Below are positions 16,816-25,916 of a DNA stretch of 64,000 nt, piece after piece; the stretch's first letter is position 1, and each line of letters begins with the position of its first letter. Both the position numbers and the translations under genes were made by a program. This stretch comes from Caldichromatium japonicum (GTDB taxonomy: Bacteria; Pseudomonadota; Gammaproteobacteria; Chromatiales; Chromatiaceae): contig NZ_CP048029.1 of assembly GCF_011290485.1 (NCBI RefSeq), positions 1,932,501-1,996,500 on the forward strand. The letters are read 5' to 3'. The notes below the pieces were generated by a model. That model was not told the DNA's origin. It was given only the letters and a program-made list of their open reading frames with translations, and ran no database searches.

Positions 16816-18918
16816 ATGCCACTGGTCATCAATACCAACGTCATGTCGCTCAATGCCCAGCGCAACCTCACCAAGACCCAGGGGGCCCTGGGTCAATCGA
16901 TGGAGCGCCTAAGCAGCGGGCTTCGTATCAATTCGGCCAAGGACGATGCCGCCGGTTCAGCGATCACCAGCCGCCTAACCTCGCAGATCCGGGGCTTTGA
17001 TCAATCGGTCCGTAACGCCAACGATGGCATCTCGCTGGTGCAGACCGCCGAGGGGGCGATGAGCGAGATGTCAAACATCTTGCAACGCATGCGCGAGCTG
17101 GCGGTGCAATCGGCCAACGGCACCTATACCAAGGGCAACCGCAACTCGCTGAATGCCGAGTCGCAGCAGCTCATCAAGGAGCTCAACCGCCTGGTTGAGA
17201 GCACCAATTTCAACGGCCTCAATCTCTTGGATGGCTCGGCGAGCGAGGTCAAGCTCCATGTCGGCGCCGAGGCCAACCAGACCATGTCGGTGACCATCGG
17301 CAAGCTCGATGCCCAGAACCTAGGTATAGAAAATACCGCAGGTGTAGGTTCATTTACCCGCATCGCGACGGGTTCGAGCGCAGCGGTTGCCGTCAGTAAC
17401 CTGACCTCACTGGGTACGGGCGACCTGGTGATCAATGGGATTGCGATCGAGGGTGCCCAGGCGGCCTTCGACAATGCCTCCTCGGCGGGCAAGGCGGCAA
17501 GCGCCATCTCGACGGCGGCGGCGATCAATGCCAAGAGCGATCAAACCGGGGTCACCGCTGTGGTCGGTGAAACGCGGTTAGGCGGCGCGGCCATGACTGC
17601 CAGCGCAACCTCAGGCAATATCGCGATCAATGGGGTGACCATTGCCCTGCAGACGACCAGTGACACGGCGACCACCCGCGAGTCGGTAGTGCGGGCAATC
17701 AACCTGAACTCGGACCAGACCGGGGTCATAGCCATCGATACCGGCACCGATGAGGGTGGCGTCACTTTAGTGGCCAAGGACGGGCGCAATATTGTGCTTG
17801 AAAATAACAACAACCTGACCGCTGCCCAGACCGGTCTCAATCTAGCCGTAGGCGCTAATGCTACTACCATCGCCGCCGGCACCGTGACCCTGGTCTCCTC
17901 GGGCGGCAAGGACATCGTCATCACCTCGGGTGCCACCGGGCGGGCAAGCGACGCTGGGTTTGTCGAGGGCAAATACAGCGGCACCGCCACCCAGGTGACC
18001 TCAGATCTGAGGGACTCAAACCAGGCCATGAGCGCGGGTAATGTCTTTGTCAATGGCGTGTCGGTCGGCCCCTCATATGCCACCGATGACACGGCCTCAT
18101 CAAGCGGCAGGGACTATAGCGCCATCGCCAAGGCAGCAGCCTTTAATGCCGTGGCCGATAAGACCGGGGTGCGGGCAATCGTCAATGAAAACATCGCCAG
18201 AAACACCGAGGCCCAGACCGCCTCTGCTAATGCAACAATTACTGGGAGCATCAATGGGGTGGCGATCACCGCGTTTATCACCAGCGGTGACCTGAGCGCC
18301 GACCGCCAGGCCCTAGTCAAGGCGGTCAATGCCATCTCCGACCAGACGGGGGTGATGGCCATTGATACTGGCGAGTCGGGTTCGAACAGTGGTGGCGGGG
18401 TCCAGCTCATCGCCAAGGATGGACGCAATATCATCACGGACTTCTCTAACAGCCAATATGCCGGCTTCCAGAATGGGGCAAACACCTATGTCGGCGAGTT
18501 TACTCTGGTGTCGGATAGGGAGATCGTGATCACCCGCGGTAAGGACCCGAACCTAGACCGCTCGGGCCTGACGGTGGGCAACTATGGTGGCGGCAAGGAC
18601 GGCATGGCGATCGCCAATGTCGATATCTCGACTGTAGAAGGGGCCAATAAGGCGATCGTAGCCATCGACAATGCGCTCGAGCGGATCAATAACGTGCGCT
18701 CTGATCTGGGTGCAATCAACAACCGGCTAGAGTTCACCATCAATAACCTGATGAGCATCTCGCAGAACGCCTCGGCCTCGCGCTCGCGCATCGAGGATGC
18801 CGACTTCGCCGCCGAGACGGCGCGGCTGTCGCGCTCGCAGGTCTTGATGCAGGCCAGCCAGGCCATGCTCGCCCAGGCCAACTCGCAGCCGCAACAGGTG
18901 CTGTCGCTCCTGCGCTAA
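16816..18918 (+). CDS. fliC: flagellin, enlarged variable region
   Basis: The filament subunit, exported by the flagellar type III system and polymerised at the tip. The start at 16816 (MPLVINTNVMSLNAQRNL) is preceded by GAGGAGAGA and matches the invariant flagellin N-terminus. Conserved D0/D1 helices span about 1-170 (SGLRINSAKDDAAGSAI, ANDGISLVQTAEGAM) and 600-700 (SRIEDADFAAETARLSRSQV ... QQVLSLLR). The surface region is unusually long, giving 700 aa against roughly 300-500 in most species. It contains at least four diverged repeats of a flagellin-IN type unit (GDLVINGIAIEG near 200, GNIAINGVTI near 267, GNVFVNGVSVG near 407, SINGVAITAF near 477), each followed by a 'DQTGV..I' strand. Many Ser/Thr residues there could be glycosylated by the upstream OGT-like enzyme. 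Confidence 0.97.
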   Translation: MPLVINTNVMSLNAQRNLTKTQGALGQSMERLSSGLRINSAKDDAAGSAITSRLTSQIRGFDQSVRNANDGISLVQTAEGAMSEMSNILQRMRELAVQSANGTYTKGNRNSLNAESQQLIKELNRLVESTNFNGLNLLDGSASEVKLHVGAEANQTMSVTIGKLDAQNLGIENTAGVGSFTRIATGSSAAVAVSNLTSLGTGDLVINGIAIEGAQAAFDNASSAGKAASAISTAAAINAKSDQTGVTAVVGETRLGGAAMTASATSGNIAINGVTIALQTTSDTATTRESVVRAINLNSDQTGVIAIDTGTDEGGVTLVAKDGRNIVLENNNNLTAAQTGLNLAVGANATTIAAGTVTLVSSGGKDIVITSGATGRASDAGFVEGKYSGTATQVTSDLRDSNQAMSAGNVFVNGVSVGPSYATDDTASSSGRDYSAIAKAAAFNAVADKTGVRAIVNENIARNTEAQTASANATITGSINGVAITAFITSGDLSADRQALVKAVNAISDQTGVMAIDTGESGSNSGGGVQLIAKDGRNIITDFSNSQYAGFQNGANTYVGEFTLVSDREIVITRGKDPNLDRSGLTVGNYGGGKDGMAIANVDISTVEGANKAIVAIDNALERINNVRSDLGAINNRLEFTINNLMSISQNASASRSRIEDADFAAETARLSRSQVLMQASQAMLAQANSQPQQVLSLLR

Positions 18919-18947
18919 ACTCTAGTCAGGTTTAAGGCGACAGAAGC

Positions 18948-18978
18948 GGGTGGCCCCGCGGTTTAAAGGGGGCCGCCC
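18948..18978 (+). terminator. hairpin between fliC and flaG
   Basis: GGGTGGCCCC (18948-18957) pairs with GGGGCCGCCC (18969-18978) around an 11-nt loop. There is no T-tract, so it may act as an attenuator or as an mRNA 3'-end stabiliser, keeping flagellin mRNA more abundant than the downstream cap genes. Confidence 0.5.
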
Positions 18979-18999
18979 GTCTAACCAGGAGAAGAAGCG

Positions 19000-19479
19000 A
19001 TGGCCAGCGATCCTTTGAGCGGTATGGGGGCGGTGACCGCACCCTCGACCAGTACGGCAATGACAGGCACCCGCGTCCAGCCCCGGCCTGAGCTACGGGA
19101 GAACAGAGAAGCGTCCAAACCGATGCAGGGCGAGACCCTGACCCATCTTGATGCGCGGGTGAATAACGCAGCCAATCGGCCTGAGCTAGCTCAGGCGGCC
19201 AATGCAGAGGACAAAAGGGATAGCCCTCAGGGTGTGTTGGCCAACGACAAGGAGATGGTCGATAAACTCAGCGAGGCAGTCGATAAGATCAATGAGATGC
19301 TGCAACAGGGTCGGCAGATGCTCACCTTCCAGCTTGATGAGGAATCGGGACGGATGGTGATCCGGGTGGTCGATGCCCAGACCAACGAGGTGATCCGCCA
19401 GATCCCCAGCGAAGAGACCCTCAACTTTGCCAAATATGTCGATGGGCTGATCGGTCTGATCTTCAACAAGAAGGCCTGA
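19000..19479 (+). CDS. flaG: FlaG family flagellar protein
   Basis: A 159-aa protein with a disordered, Thr/Pro/Arg-rich N-terminus. The conserved C-terminal FlaG domain (about 85-155) includes LTFQLDEESGRMVIRVVDAQ, EVIRQIPSEETLNFAKYVDG and a hydrophobic tail. The ATG at 19000 follows AGGAGAAGAAG. FlaG proteins influence filament length or cap function and are almost always beside fliC and fliD, as here. Confidence 0.92.
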   Translation: MASDPLSGMGAVTAPSTSTAMTGTRVQPRPELRENREASKPMQGETLTHLDARVNNAANRPELAQAANAEDKRDSPQGVLANDKEMVDKLSEAVDKINEMLQQGRQMLTFQLDEESGRMVIRVVDAQTNEVIRQIPSEETLNFAKYVDGLIGLIFNKKA

Positions 19480-19540
19480 TGGCAGCTGCTGCGTGCAGGT
19501 AGCGCGGGGCCTTCCTTAAGGCGATGCGGGGAGAACGCCC

Positions 19541-21976
19541 ATGGCCGAAAACATCATCCGAACGCTCGGTGCAGGTTCTGGGATCGATATCAAGAATCTG
19601 GTCAGCCAGTTGACGGCAGCTGAACGCGCGCCCAAGGAAGAGCGGCTGACCCAACGCGAGGAACGCCTCCAGGCCCAGATCTCGGGCTATGGCCAGTTGC
19701 GCAGTGCCCTTGCCACCCTCAAGGGCGCCCTGACCGCCTTGACCAGCCGCGATCTCTTCAATGCCCGGTCGGTGAACGTCCCCAGCTCGGATATCATCAC
19801 CGCCAATAAGATCGAGCCGGGGGCCCAGGTCGGTTCTTATGCCATCGAGGTCCTCGAGACGGCGAGCGCCCATACGCTTGCCATGCCGGCGCAGGCCGCG
19901 CGCGATGTCGCACTCGATAAATCTGGCACCCTGACCATCCAGTTCGGGACCTGGAGCTATGATCCGGGCACGGGCGATCCGACCAGCTTTGCGGTCAATG
20001 GCGAGCGGGCAGCGCTGTCGATCAACATCGAGGCGAGTGACTCGCTGGATACGATCGCCAAGAAGATCAATGACCAGAATGCGGGTGTCCAGGCCTCGAT
20101 CGTCAAGGTCGCTGACCAATATCAGCTCATGCTCACCGCCGACTCCGGCGCGGCCAATGCCTTGCGCATCACCGCCAGCCCAGGCGCGACCGGGCTCTCG
20201 GCCTTTGAATACAACGAGACCACCCGCTCGGCGCTTGAGACTCAAAAGGGCCGCAATGCCGAGCTGCGGGTCAATGGGCTGACCGTCACCCGCACCACCA
20301 ACGAGATCAACGACGTCATCCAGGGCTTTTCGTTCACGATCAACAAAAAGGGCACGCCCGGTCAGCCGCTGAACTTTTCCATCACGGCGGATAAGGGCGC
20401 GGCCGAACAGGCGATCCGCGACTTCGTAAAGACCTATAACAGCTTCCAAAAGACTGCCCAGGAGATCGTGGGGTATAGCCGCGATAAGGATAATAGACTG
20501 GTGCGCGGTGGGTTGGTCAACGATGGCACAGCACGAAGCATGATCGAACGCCTGCGCCAGCAACTGGGCGGGGCCGTACCTGGGATTCAAGATGGTTTTA
20601 CCGCCCTGACGAATGTTGGCATCCGCACCGAACGCGATGGCTCCCTTTCGATCAATGAGACCGAGCTGAAAGAAGCGATCAATAACAAGTTCGCCCTGGT
20701 CGAGCGCCTGTTCGCCGGTCAGACAACCTCGACCAACACCGCTATCACGGTTAACCAAGGGAGCTTCTCCACGCGCACGGTCGCCGGGACCTATAGCGCC
20801 CAGATCACCCGCGACCCCACCCAGGGTCAGGCGCGCGGGGCCGCCATCACCCATGATTTTGGCGCCGGGCCTTTGGACACCTCCGGCGGCGGCTATGCCT
20901 TCAAGATCCAGGTCGATGGCATCACCTCCAACACCATCCGCTTGACCGGCAGCTTCAATTCGATTGAGGCCGTACGCGCTGAACTCCAATCGCGCATCAA
21001 CGGCGATACCAATCTGCGGGCAGCCGGTGTGGGGCTGGATGTCCAGTATGACAGCAGCGCCAATGCCTTTCGCTTTGTCTCGCGCGACTATGGATCGGCC
21101 TCGCGGGTGCAGTTCGTGGAGACCGGCGAGGAGGTGAGCGGCAGCTGGACCGACAACATGGGGGTGTTGGGGATCAGCCCGACCCGGGCCTTTGTCGATG
21201 GCCAGGCGATCAGCCATGCCCAATTTGATCCGGCGACCGACAGCTTTGTAAGCCTGCTCGACACCACCAATGTGGCCCATCACTTCAAGATCCGGGTCGA
21301 TGGCATCGAATCCAACACCATCACCCTGAATGGCACCTTTAACACTGCCGAGGAGCTGCGCGCTGCCTTGCAGGGCGCGATCGATGCCGATGCCAAGCTC
21401 AGCGGCGCGGGGGTGGGTGTGACGGTCGGCTATGACAGTGCCGCCAATCGCTTCACCTTTACCTCAAACAGCAGTGGCGCAAACTCGGCGGTGAGCTTTA
21501 GCGAACGCAGCGAGGCGATGGCGGCGCTCGGGATCGAGACCGCCCTGAGCGGCACGCGTGGCGTGGATGTCTCCGGCACCATCAATGGCGTCGAGGGATT
21601 TGGCGCCGGGAACATCCTGCTCCCCAGCCTGGATTCACCGGCCTATGGACTCAATCTGCGGGTCAATCCGGGCGCCAAGGCCCAGGGGTCGTTTGAGTTC
21701 AGCTTTGCCCGCGGGCTGGCCGGCGAACTGGCCAACATGATCGATGGGTTCACCGGCAGCAGCGGTACCATCGGGGCGCGCGAAAAGGGTCTGCAGCAAC
21801 AGCTTGATGAGATCAAGGATGAACGGGCCCTGCTTGATCGGCGGATGGAGAAATATGCCGCACGCCTACAGGCCCAATTCATCGCCATGGAAAACATCGT
21901 CAGCAGTCTACGCGACACCGGCAAGCAGCTCGAAGGGATCAATGACCGGCTGCCATTCACCGCCCAGACGCGTTAG
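19541..21976 (+). CDS. fliD: flagellar filament cap protein FliD (enlarged)
   Basis: The cap protein that folds and inserts flagellin at the filament tip. The N-terminal FliD domain begins ENIIRTLGAGSGIDIKNLVSQL, the C-terminal coiled coil is near 730-800 (LQQQLDEIKDERALLDRRME), and NGLTVTRTTNEINDVIQGFSF marks the mid-region. At 811 aa it is much longer than the roughly 470 aa of E. coli. The extra length includes two tandem copies of a 75-residue unit: FKIQVDGITSNTIRLTGSFN at about 453 and FKIRVDGIESNTITLNGTFN at about 583. The start has GGGGAGAAC just upstream. A long antisense frame on the minus strand is a by-product of GC-rich codon use. Confidence 0.95.
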   Translation: MAENIIRTLGAGSGIDIKNLVSQLTAAERAPKEERLTQREERLQAQISGYGQLRSALATLKGALTALTSRDLFNARSVNVPSSDIITANKIEPGAQVGSYAIEVLETASAHTLAMPAQAARDVALDKSGTLTIQFGTWSYDPGTGDPTSFAVNGERAALSINIEASDSLDTIAKKINDQNAGVQASIVKVADQYQLMLTADSGAANALRITASPGATGLSAFEYNETTRSALETQKGRNAELRVNGLTVTRTTNEINDVIQGFSFTINKKGTPGQPLNFSITADKGAAEQAIRDFVKTYNSFQKTAQEIVGYSRDKDNRLVRGGLVNDGTARSMIERLRQQLGGAVPGIQDGFTALTNVGIRTERDGSLSINETELKEAINNKFALVERLFAGQTTSTNTAITVNQGSFSTRTVAGTYSAQITRDPTQGQARGAAITHDFGAGPLDTSGGGYAFKIQVDGITSNTIRLTGSFNSIEAVRAELQSRINGDTNLRAAGVGLDVQYDSSANAFRFVSRDYGSASRVQFVETGEEVSGSWTDNMGVLGISPTRAFVDGQAISHAQFDPATDSFVSLLDTTNVAHHFKIRVDGIESNTITLNGTFNTAEELRAALQGAIDADAKLSGAGVGVTVGYDSAANRFTFTSNSSGANSAVSFSERSEAMAALGIETALSGTRGVDVSGTINGVEGFGAGNILLPSLDSPAYGLNLRVNPGAKAQGSFEFSFARGLAGELANMIDGFTGSSGTIGAREKGLQQQLDEIKDERALLDRRMEKYAARLQAQFIAMENIVSSLRDTGKQLEGINDRLPFTAQTR

Positions 21977-21997
21977 GTCGTCGAGTCAAGATCGCTC

Positions 21998-22030
21998 AAA
22001 TCCCCCCTTTGCCAGAGTGAGGGGATTTTC
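21998..22030 (+). terminator. rho-independent-like terminator after fliD
   Basis: AAATCCCC (21998-22005) pairs with GGGGATTT (22021-22028), and TCG and further T-rich sequence follow (TTTGGCATTTTT). It lies 22 nt after the fliD stop and separates fliC-flaG-fliD from fliS. Confidence 0.6.
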
Positions 22031-22076
22031 GTTTGGCATTTTTCACTGACCCCACTGATGAGATGTTGCACCTGGC

Positions 22077-22103
22077 TCAAGAAATCCTCTAGACGGTCGT
22101 TAT
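22077..22103 (+). promoter_or_regulatory. possible sigma-28 promoter of fliS
   Basis: TCAAGAAA, 11 bp, then GTCGTTAT resembles the FliA pattern seen before the flagellin gene, with the -10 part matching 5 of 8 positions. It is about 105 bp before the fliS start and downstream of a terminator, so a separate promoter is expected there. Confidence 0.4.
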
Positions 22104-22208
22104 AGTCAACGAAGGCAGTCGCGGCCCCGCGCGAGTCCTGAGCAAAGGGGGGCGAAAGGCCACAGATTCATCAAAAGTTCAACGGACCCATGAAAGCCGA
22201 GGTCGATC

Positions 22209-22610
22209 ATGTACGCGATGCGTAAAGAACTCAACCAATACCGTCAGGCCGGTGCCATCGCTGAGATCACGGTCGCTGATCCACATCGTCTGACCCAGAT
22301 GCTGTTTGAGGGTGCGCTCGAACGCATTGCGGTGGCGCGCGGCGCCATCGCCCAAGGCAATCTGGCACTCAAAGCAAAAAAGATCACCCAGGCGATGGAT
22401 ATCATCGGCGAGCTGCGCGGATCGCTCAATCTCGCCGAAGGCGGCGAGCTGGCCGCCAACCTGGATGCGCTCTATGACTATATGCAGCGCCGTCTCCTGA
22501 CCGGAAACGCCCGCAATGATCCGCAGCCGCTCGAAGAGATCGCCGGCTTGCTGCGTGAGATCAAGGCGGGCTGGGACGCCATCCCCGAGCAGATGCGCCG
22601 CGCCTCCTAG
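22209..22610 (+). CDS. fliS: flagellar export chaperone FliS
   Basis: A 133-aa cytoplasmic four-helix chaperone that binds the C-terminus of flagellin and prevents premature polymerisation. It starts MRKELNQYRQ after a short leader and has the family features DPHRLTQMLFEGALERIAVA, KITQAMDIIGELRGSLN and a C-terminal IPEQMRRAS. Either the ATG at 22209 or the one at 22218 could be used. It is the last gene of the filament block. Confidence 0.93.
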   Translation: MYAMRKELNQYRQAGAIAEITVADPHRLTQMLFEGALERIAVARGAIAQGNLALKAKKITQAMDIIGELRGSLNLAEGGELAANLDALYDYMQRRLLTGNARNDPQPLEEIAGLLREIKAGWDAIPEQMRRAS

Positions 22611-22816
22611 GGCGCGTTCTCAATCAGGCCAACCAGACAAAGGCACAAGCGCGATGGACATCCTGTCGGCAGGCAGGACACCGGGGGAAGGCGTTGGCGA
22701 GCTTGGCGTAGCTGGGCATCTGGTGGGCTTGATGGTCAATGCCCCCCAATGAAGTCTGGGACTTGCGCGCGGGGAGGTCTGCGAACAGATCCAAGCCAGT
22801 GGGTGGAGCGTGCGGC

Positions 22817-23131
22817 ATGTCGAATAGCAAGACAGAGAGGAGAAAGGGATTTCGCTACCAAGGGATCGGTTTCTCCGAAGATGGCATGCGATTGTGGGAA
22901 AGCGGGGTCGAATATCGAGAGATTCCCTTTCCCGCCGCCCAGACGAAAAAGCGCTTCAAGCTATCGCTGGTCGCCTATCTGCTTTTCATCTTTCCCGCCA
23001 TCCCGCTGCTCGCCTATTGGGGACTCAATGAATATCTGCTGTGGATAAGCGGTCTCTTTGCCTGGGGGCTTACTGGCTACATCGCCGCATCCATGTTTGC
23101 CCAAGATGCGGTGCCCCCTCCCGCACCCTGA
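22817..23131 (+). CDS. small two-helix membrane protein, unknown
   Basis: The 104-aa product starts at the ATG at 22817. The polar N-terminus (residues 1-50) precedes two hydrophobic segments, LSLVAYLLFIFPAIPLLAYW (about 50-69) and LLWISGLFAWGLTGYIAASM (about 74-93). No family is recognised. An in-frame ATG at 22739 would add 26 residues of low-complexity sequence and is less likely. It is unrelated to the flagellar block as far as can be seen. Confidence 0.55.
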   Translation: MSNSKTERRKGFRYQGIGFSEDGMRLWESGVEYREIPFPAAQTKKRFKLSLVAYLLFIFPAIPLLAYWGLNEYLLWISGLFAWGLTGYIAASMFAQDAVPPPAP

Positions 23132-23560
23132 GCACGCCCTATATGGGGTCTCCTGTGTTGTATCTCTGCAAGCGCTGCCGCACCTTTTTCGAACATGGAC
23201 ACATAGACGGTGGCTGGCCATAGAAATAGTGGGTTAGGTGATCTGCCCCTCATCCAAAGCGGGCCTGAGGGGCCATCGCCACACCTGCGGCCAGAGATCC
23301 TCTGGGGAGATCAACTCCAAGACATCATCGCGAACCTTGCGCGCTTTCAGCGAATCGGCGCTGGACCTCATCCACCAGGCTCCAGACGCCTTACGGGGTG
23401 GCGGTTGGCATCTTGGAGATCGCCTATGGATTGGATACGCGGTTTAAACGAGATTGGCTGATTGAAAGAGGGAGAGGACAGATCGGCCTCTCCTGCAACT
23501 GACCCAATGCGCGACAAGCCTTGCCCTTCAGGGCGGGGAGGATGTCAAAGATGGCCTGGC
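23132..23560. other. intergenic stretch with no supported gene
   Basis: Only short overlapping frames are present. A plus-strand fragment near 23156-23220 (LYLCKRCRTFFEHGHIDGGW) has a CxxC-like motif but no proper start or context. The stretch may be decayed DNA between a plus-strand and a minus-strand transcription unit. Confidence 0.4.
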
Positions 23561-24682
23561 CTATCCTTTGGCCGCGAACTCCTCCATAAACTCGGCCAGC
23601 TGCTCGACGGCAACCAAGGTCATGGCGTTATAGATCGAGGCCCGTATCCCGCCCAGCGCGCGATGTCCTTGCAGTCCGCTGAAGCCCGCCTGTGTAGCCT
23701 GCCGTAGAAACTCGGCTTCGCGTTCCGGCGTCGCCAGACGGAAAACGACATTCATCAGCGAGCGATCTTCTGGGGCCGCCCAACCTCGATAGAGCTCGGG
23801 ATAGCGATCGATGACCGAATACAGGCGCTCGGCCTTGCGTCGATTGCGCTCGCACATCCGATCGAGGTCGCCGATCTCCTCGATCAGCCAGCGCAAGACC
23901 CGCGAGACGGCATAGATGGCAAAGACCGGCGGGGTGTTATAGATCGAGCGGGCCTGCAAATGGGCGCGATAGTCGAGGATCGCAGGCAGATCGGCAGGGG
24001 CACGCTCAAGCAGCGCGCGCCGGATGAGCACCAGGGTCACACCCGCAGGCCCCAGATTCTTCTGGGCATGGGCATAGATGAGATCAAAGCGCGTCGGATC
24101 GAACGGATAGGCGAGAAAATCGGATGACATATCGCAGACGCGGATGACATCGTCGCGCCCCGGTATCCAATGAAACTGTAAGCCTTCGACCGTTTCGTTC
24201 GAGACATAGTGAAGATAAGCGGCATCGGCAGCGGGTTTGAGTTCATGAGGGCGAGGGAGCCGATGGAACCCTCCCCCCTCTCCGTCCCAGAGGACGCGCA
24301 CTTGACCCTCGAGATGTGCAGGCGAGATGGATTTAGCGCTCCAATAGCCGGTGCGCAGATACTCGGCAGTCTGTTCCTTACTGCGCAACAGGTGCATGGG
24401 GACCAGCGAAAACTGAAGGCTGGCTCCGCCCTGGAGAAAAAGCACGGCATGACTCTCGGGCAGGCGCAGCAGGGCGCGCAGATCGCGCTCGGTCTGATCT
24501 ACAAGTTCAGCGAACCAATCCGAACGATGGCTGACCCCCAAAATCGACAGACCCACACCAGGGGCTGACCGAATGGCCTCCTCGAGCTCTTCCAAAACGC
24601 GCGCCGGCAAGACCCCAGGTCCACCTGAGAAGTTGAGGGCGTTGGCATCGAGTCGCCCAGGCCCCTTGATCATCTCAGACAC
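23561..24682 (-). CDS. serC: phosphoserine aminotransferase
   Basis: A PLP-dependent class V aminotransferase converting 3-phosphohydroxypyruvate to phosphoserine, and serving vitamin B6 synthesis. The 373 aa include NFSGGPGVLP near the N-terminus, SILGVSHRS, the PLP-Lys segment AHAQKNLGPAGVTLVLI, and a C-terminal GHRALGGIRASIYNAM. A GTG at 24682 overlaps the stop of the ATP-grasp gene; the ATG nine bases on is an alternative. It is the last gene of the three-gene minus-strand operon msrA, ATP-grasp, serC. Confidence 0.96.
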   Translation of the reverse strand: MSEMIKGPGRLDANALNFSGGPGVLPARVLEELEEAIRSAPGVGLSILGVSHRSDWFAELVDQTERDLRALLRLPESHAVLFLQGGASLQFSLVPMHLLRSKEQTAEYLRTGYWSAKSISPAHLEGQVRVLWDGEGGGFHRLPRPHELKPAADAAYLHYVSNETVEGLQFHWIPGRDDVIRVCDMSSDFLAYPFDPTRFDLIYAHAQKNLGPAGVTLVLIRRALLERAPADLPAILDYRAHLQARSIYNTPPVFAIYAVSRVLRWLIEEIGDLDRMCERNRRKAERLYSVIDRYPELYRGWAAPEDRSLMNVVFRLATPEREAEFLRQATQAGFSGLQGHRALGGIRASIYNAMTLVAVEQLAEFMEEFAAKG

Positions 24683-25916
24683 CCTGCCCTAGACCCGGCG
24701 GCCTGTGTTTAGAGACACCGCTGAGAAACTCGCGAAAAGCCGCGAATAGACGGCGCATAGGCGCGAGCTTGTAGGGATAGATCGCCGGCGGATCCATGTC
24801 GTGCACTACCATGGCGGGGTCAGCCTCAAAGAGCAATAAACGGCCATCGGGCAGCTCGGCGCCATCGATGCCGACATAATCCAAACCCAGGGCGGCATGG
24901 AGCGCCGCAAGCGTCTTGGCATGACGCTGGGCAAAACCGCTCTCAAAACCCTTGAAAAAATCTGCCTCCTCGGCGCGCTTGACCGCACTGCCATCCATCC
25001 CGGCATTGAGATAATGGATCATCCATCGCTCAGAGATGGCGAGATGAACGGGAAGGGGTTGGCCGCCGATCCAGACCAGACGGAACTTGCGAAACCAACC
25101 GTCCGGCGAGCGGTAGTCGATGAAGGGCGACACAAAATAGGTCGGCTCAGGGTGACTGGCAAGCAGGGCGGCGAGGTCCTCGGCTCGGTCGATGCGGGTC
25201 AGACCCTGGCCGGCATGCGAATCGATGGGGCGGATGAGTAACGGAAACCCGTAGCCCTCCCGCCCCTGCCCTGCGGCTAGGTCAGCGAGCTGGGCACGGC
25301 CGAGACGCCAGACAGGGGGGGCAAGCACACCTGGCAGACCTTGCAGACGCTGCCACAGCCGATCGCGCGCGCTCGCGATGATCTGGCGGGGATCATTGAT
25401 GACCGGGCGCGGCCAGGCGCGCAGACGCTCGGCCCAATGAGCGAGCAGCGGCTGATGGGCATCGGATTCGCCGATGGCGACGAAGAGCAGGTCATGTTCT
25501 GGCAGGGTCTCGGGATCGGGGAGGTCCTCCCCGACATAATAGACTTCGAGCGCGATGTCCCCGTCGGCAAGCAGACATTCGATCGGGGTATTGGCCAGCA
25601 GTGGACCCGCGGCCTTGAGCGCTAGCACGCGCAATGCCGGCGTTTGCGCACACCCCTGGACGCGATAATGCCGGCATAGGCGCAGGGCCTCGCGTCTGAG
25701 GTTGGCGGCAAGCGCAGCTCGTCCCTGAAACTCGCAGAGGATCGCGGCATCCAGCAAGGCACCGGCCTCATGGGGGTCGGCGTCGGCGCGTTGGAGCAGC
25801 GCTTGACTCAGCGGTCTCAGGTCTTCGCCTGCCAGGGCTCGGCGCATCAATGGGGCCAACCCCAGAATGCTCTGGGGACAGGGGGGTGACGGATCGCTCG
25901 GCGCGGCGTATCTCAC
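24675..25916 (-). CDS. ATP-grasp (RimK-like) protein with helical N-terminal domain
   Basis: About 413 aa if translation starts at the GTG at 25916, which overlaps the msrA stop as GTGA. A longer frame to 26012 would lie inside msrA. The N-terminal 90 residues are helical and TPR-like (SQALLQRADADPHEAGALLD, ILCEFQGRAALAANLRREAL). The rest shows ATP-grasp signatures: PVINDPRQIIASARDRLWQRL, GFPLLIRPIDSHAGQGLTRI (ATP-binding Lys/Arg loop region), DYVGIDGAELPDGRLLLFEA and VVHDMDPPAIYPYK. Enzymes of this fold ligate an amine or thiol to a carboxylate. The substrate is unknown. The tight coupling to msrA and serC is unusual and may hint at amino-acid or peptide chemistry. Confidence 0.8.
   Translation of the reverse strand: MRYAAPSDPSPPCPQSILGLAPLMRRALAGEDLRPLSQALLQRADADPHEAGALLDAAILCEFQGRAALAANLRREALRLCRHYRVQGCAQTPALRVLALKAAGPLLANTPIECLLADGDIALEVYYVGEDLPDPETLPEHDLLFVAIGESDAHQPLLAHWAERLRAWPRPVINDPRQIIASARDRLWQRLQGLPGVLAPPVWRLGRAQLADLAAGQGREGYGFPLLIRPIDSHAGQGLTRIDRAEDLAALLASHPEPTYFVSPFIDYRSPDGWFRKFRLVWIGGQPLPVHLAISERWMIHYLNAGMDGSAVKRAEEADFFKGFESGFAQRHAKTLAALHAALGLDYVGIDGAELPDGRLLLFEADPAMVVHDMDPPAIYPYKLAPMRRLFAAFREFLSGVSKHRPPGLGQGV

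Noticed and set aside
19463..21283. 606-codon open frame on the minus strand opposite fliD
   Set aside because: It mirrors the codon structure of fliD, has a Gly/Ala/Arg/Asp-rich composition with no motif, and fliD is unmistakable on the plus strand.
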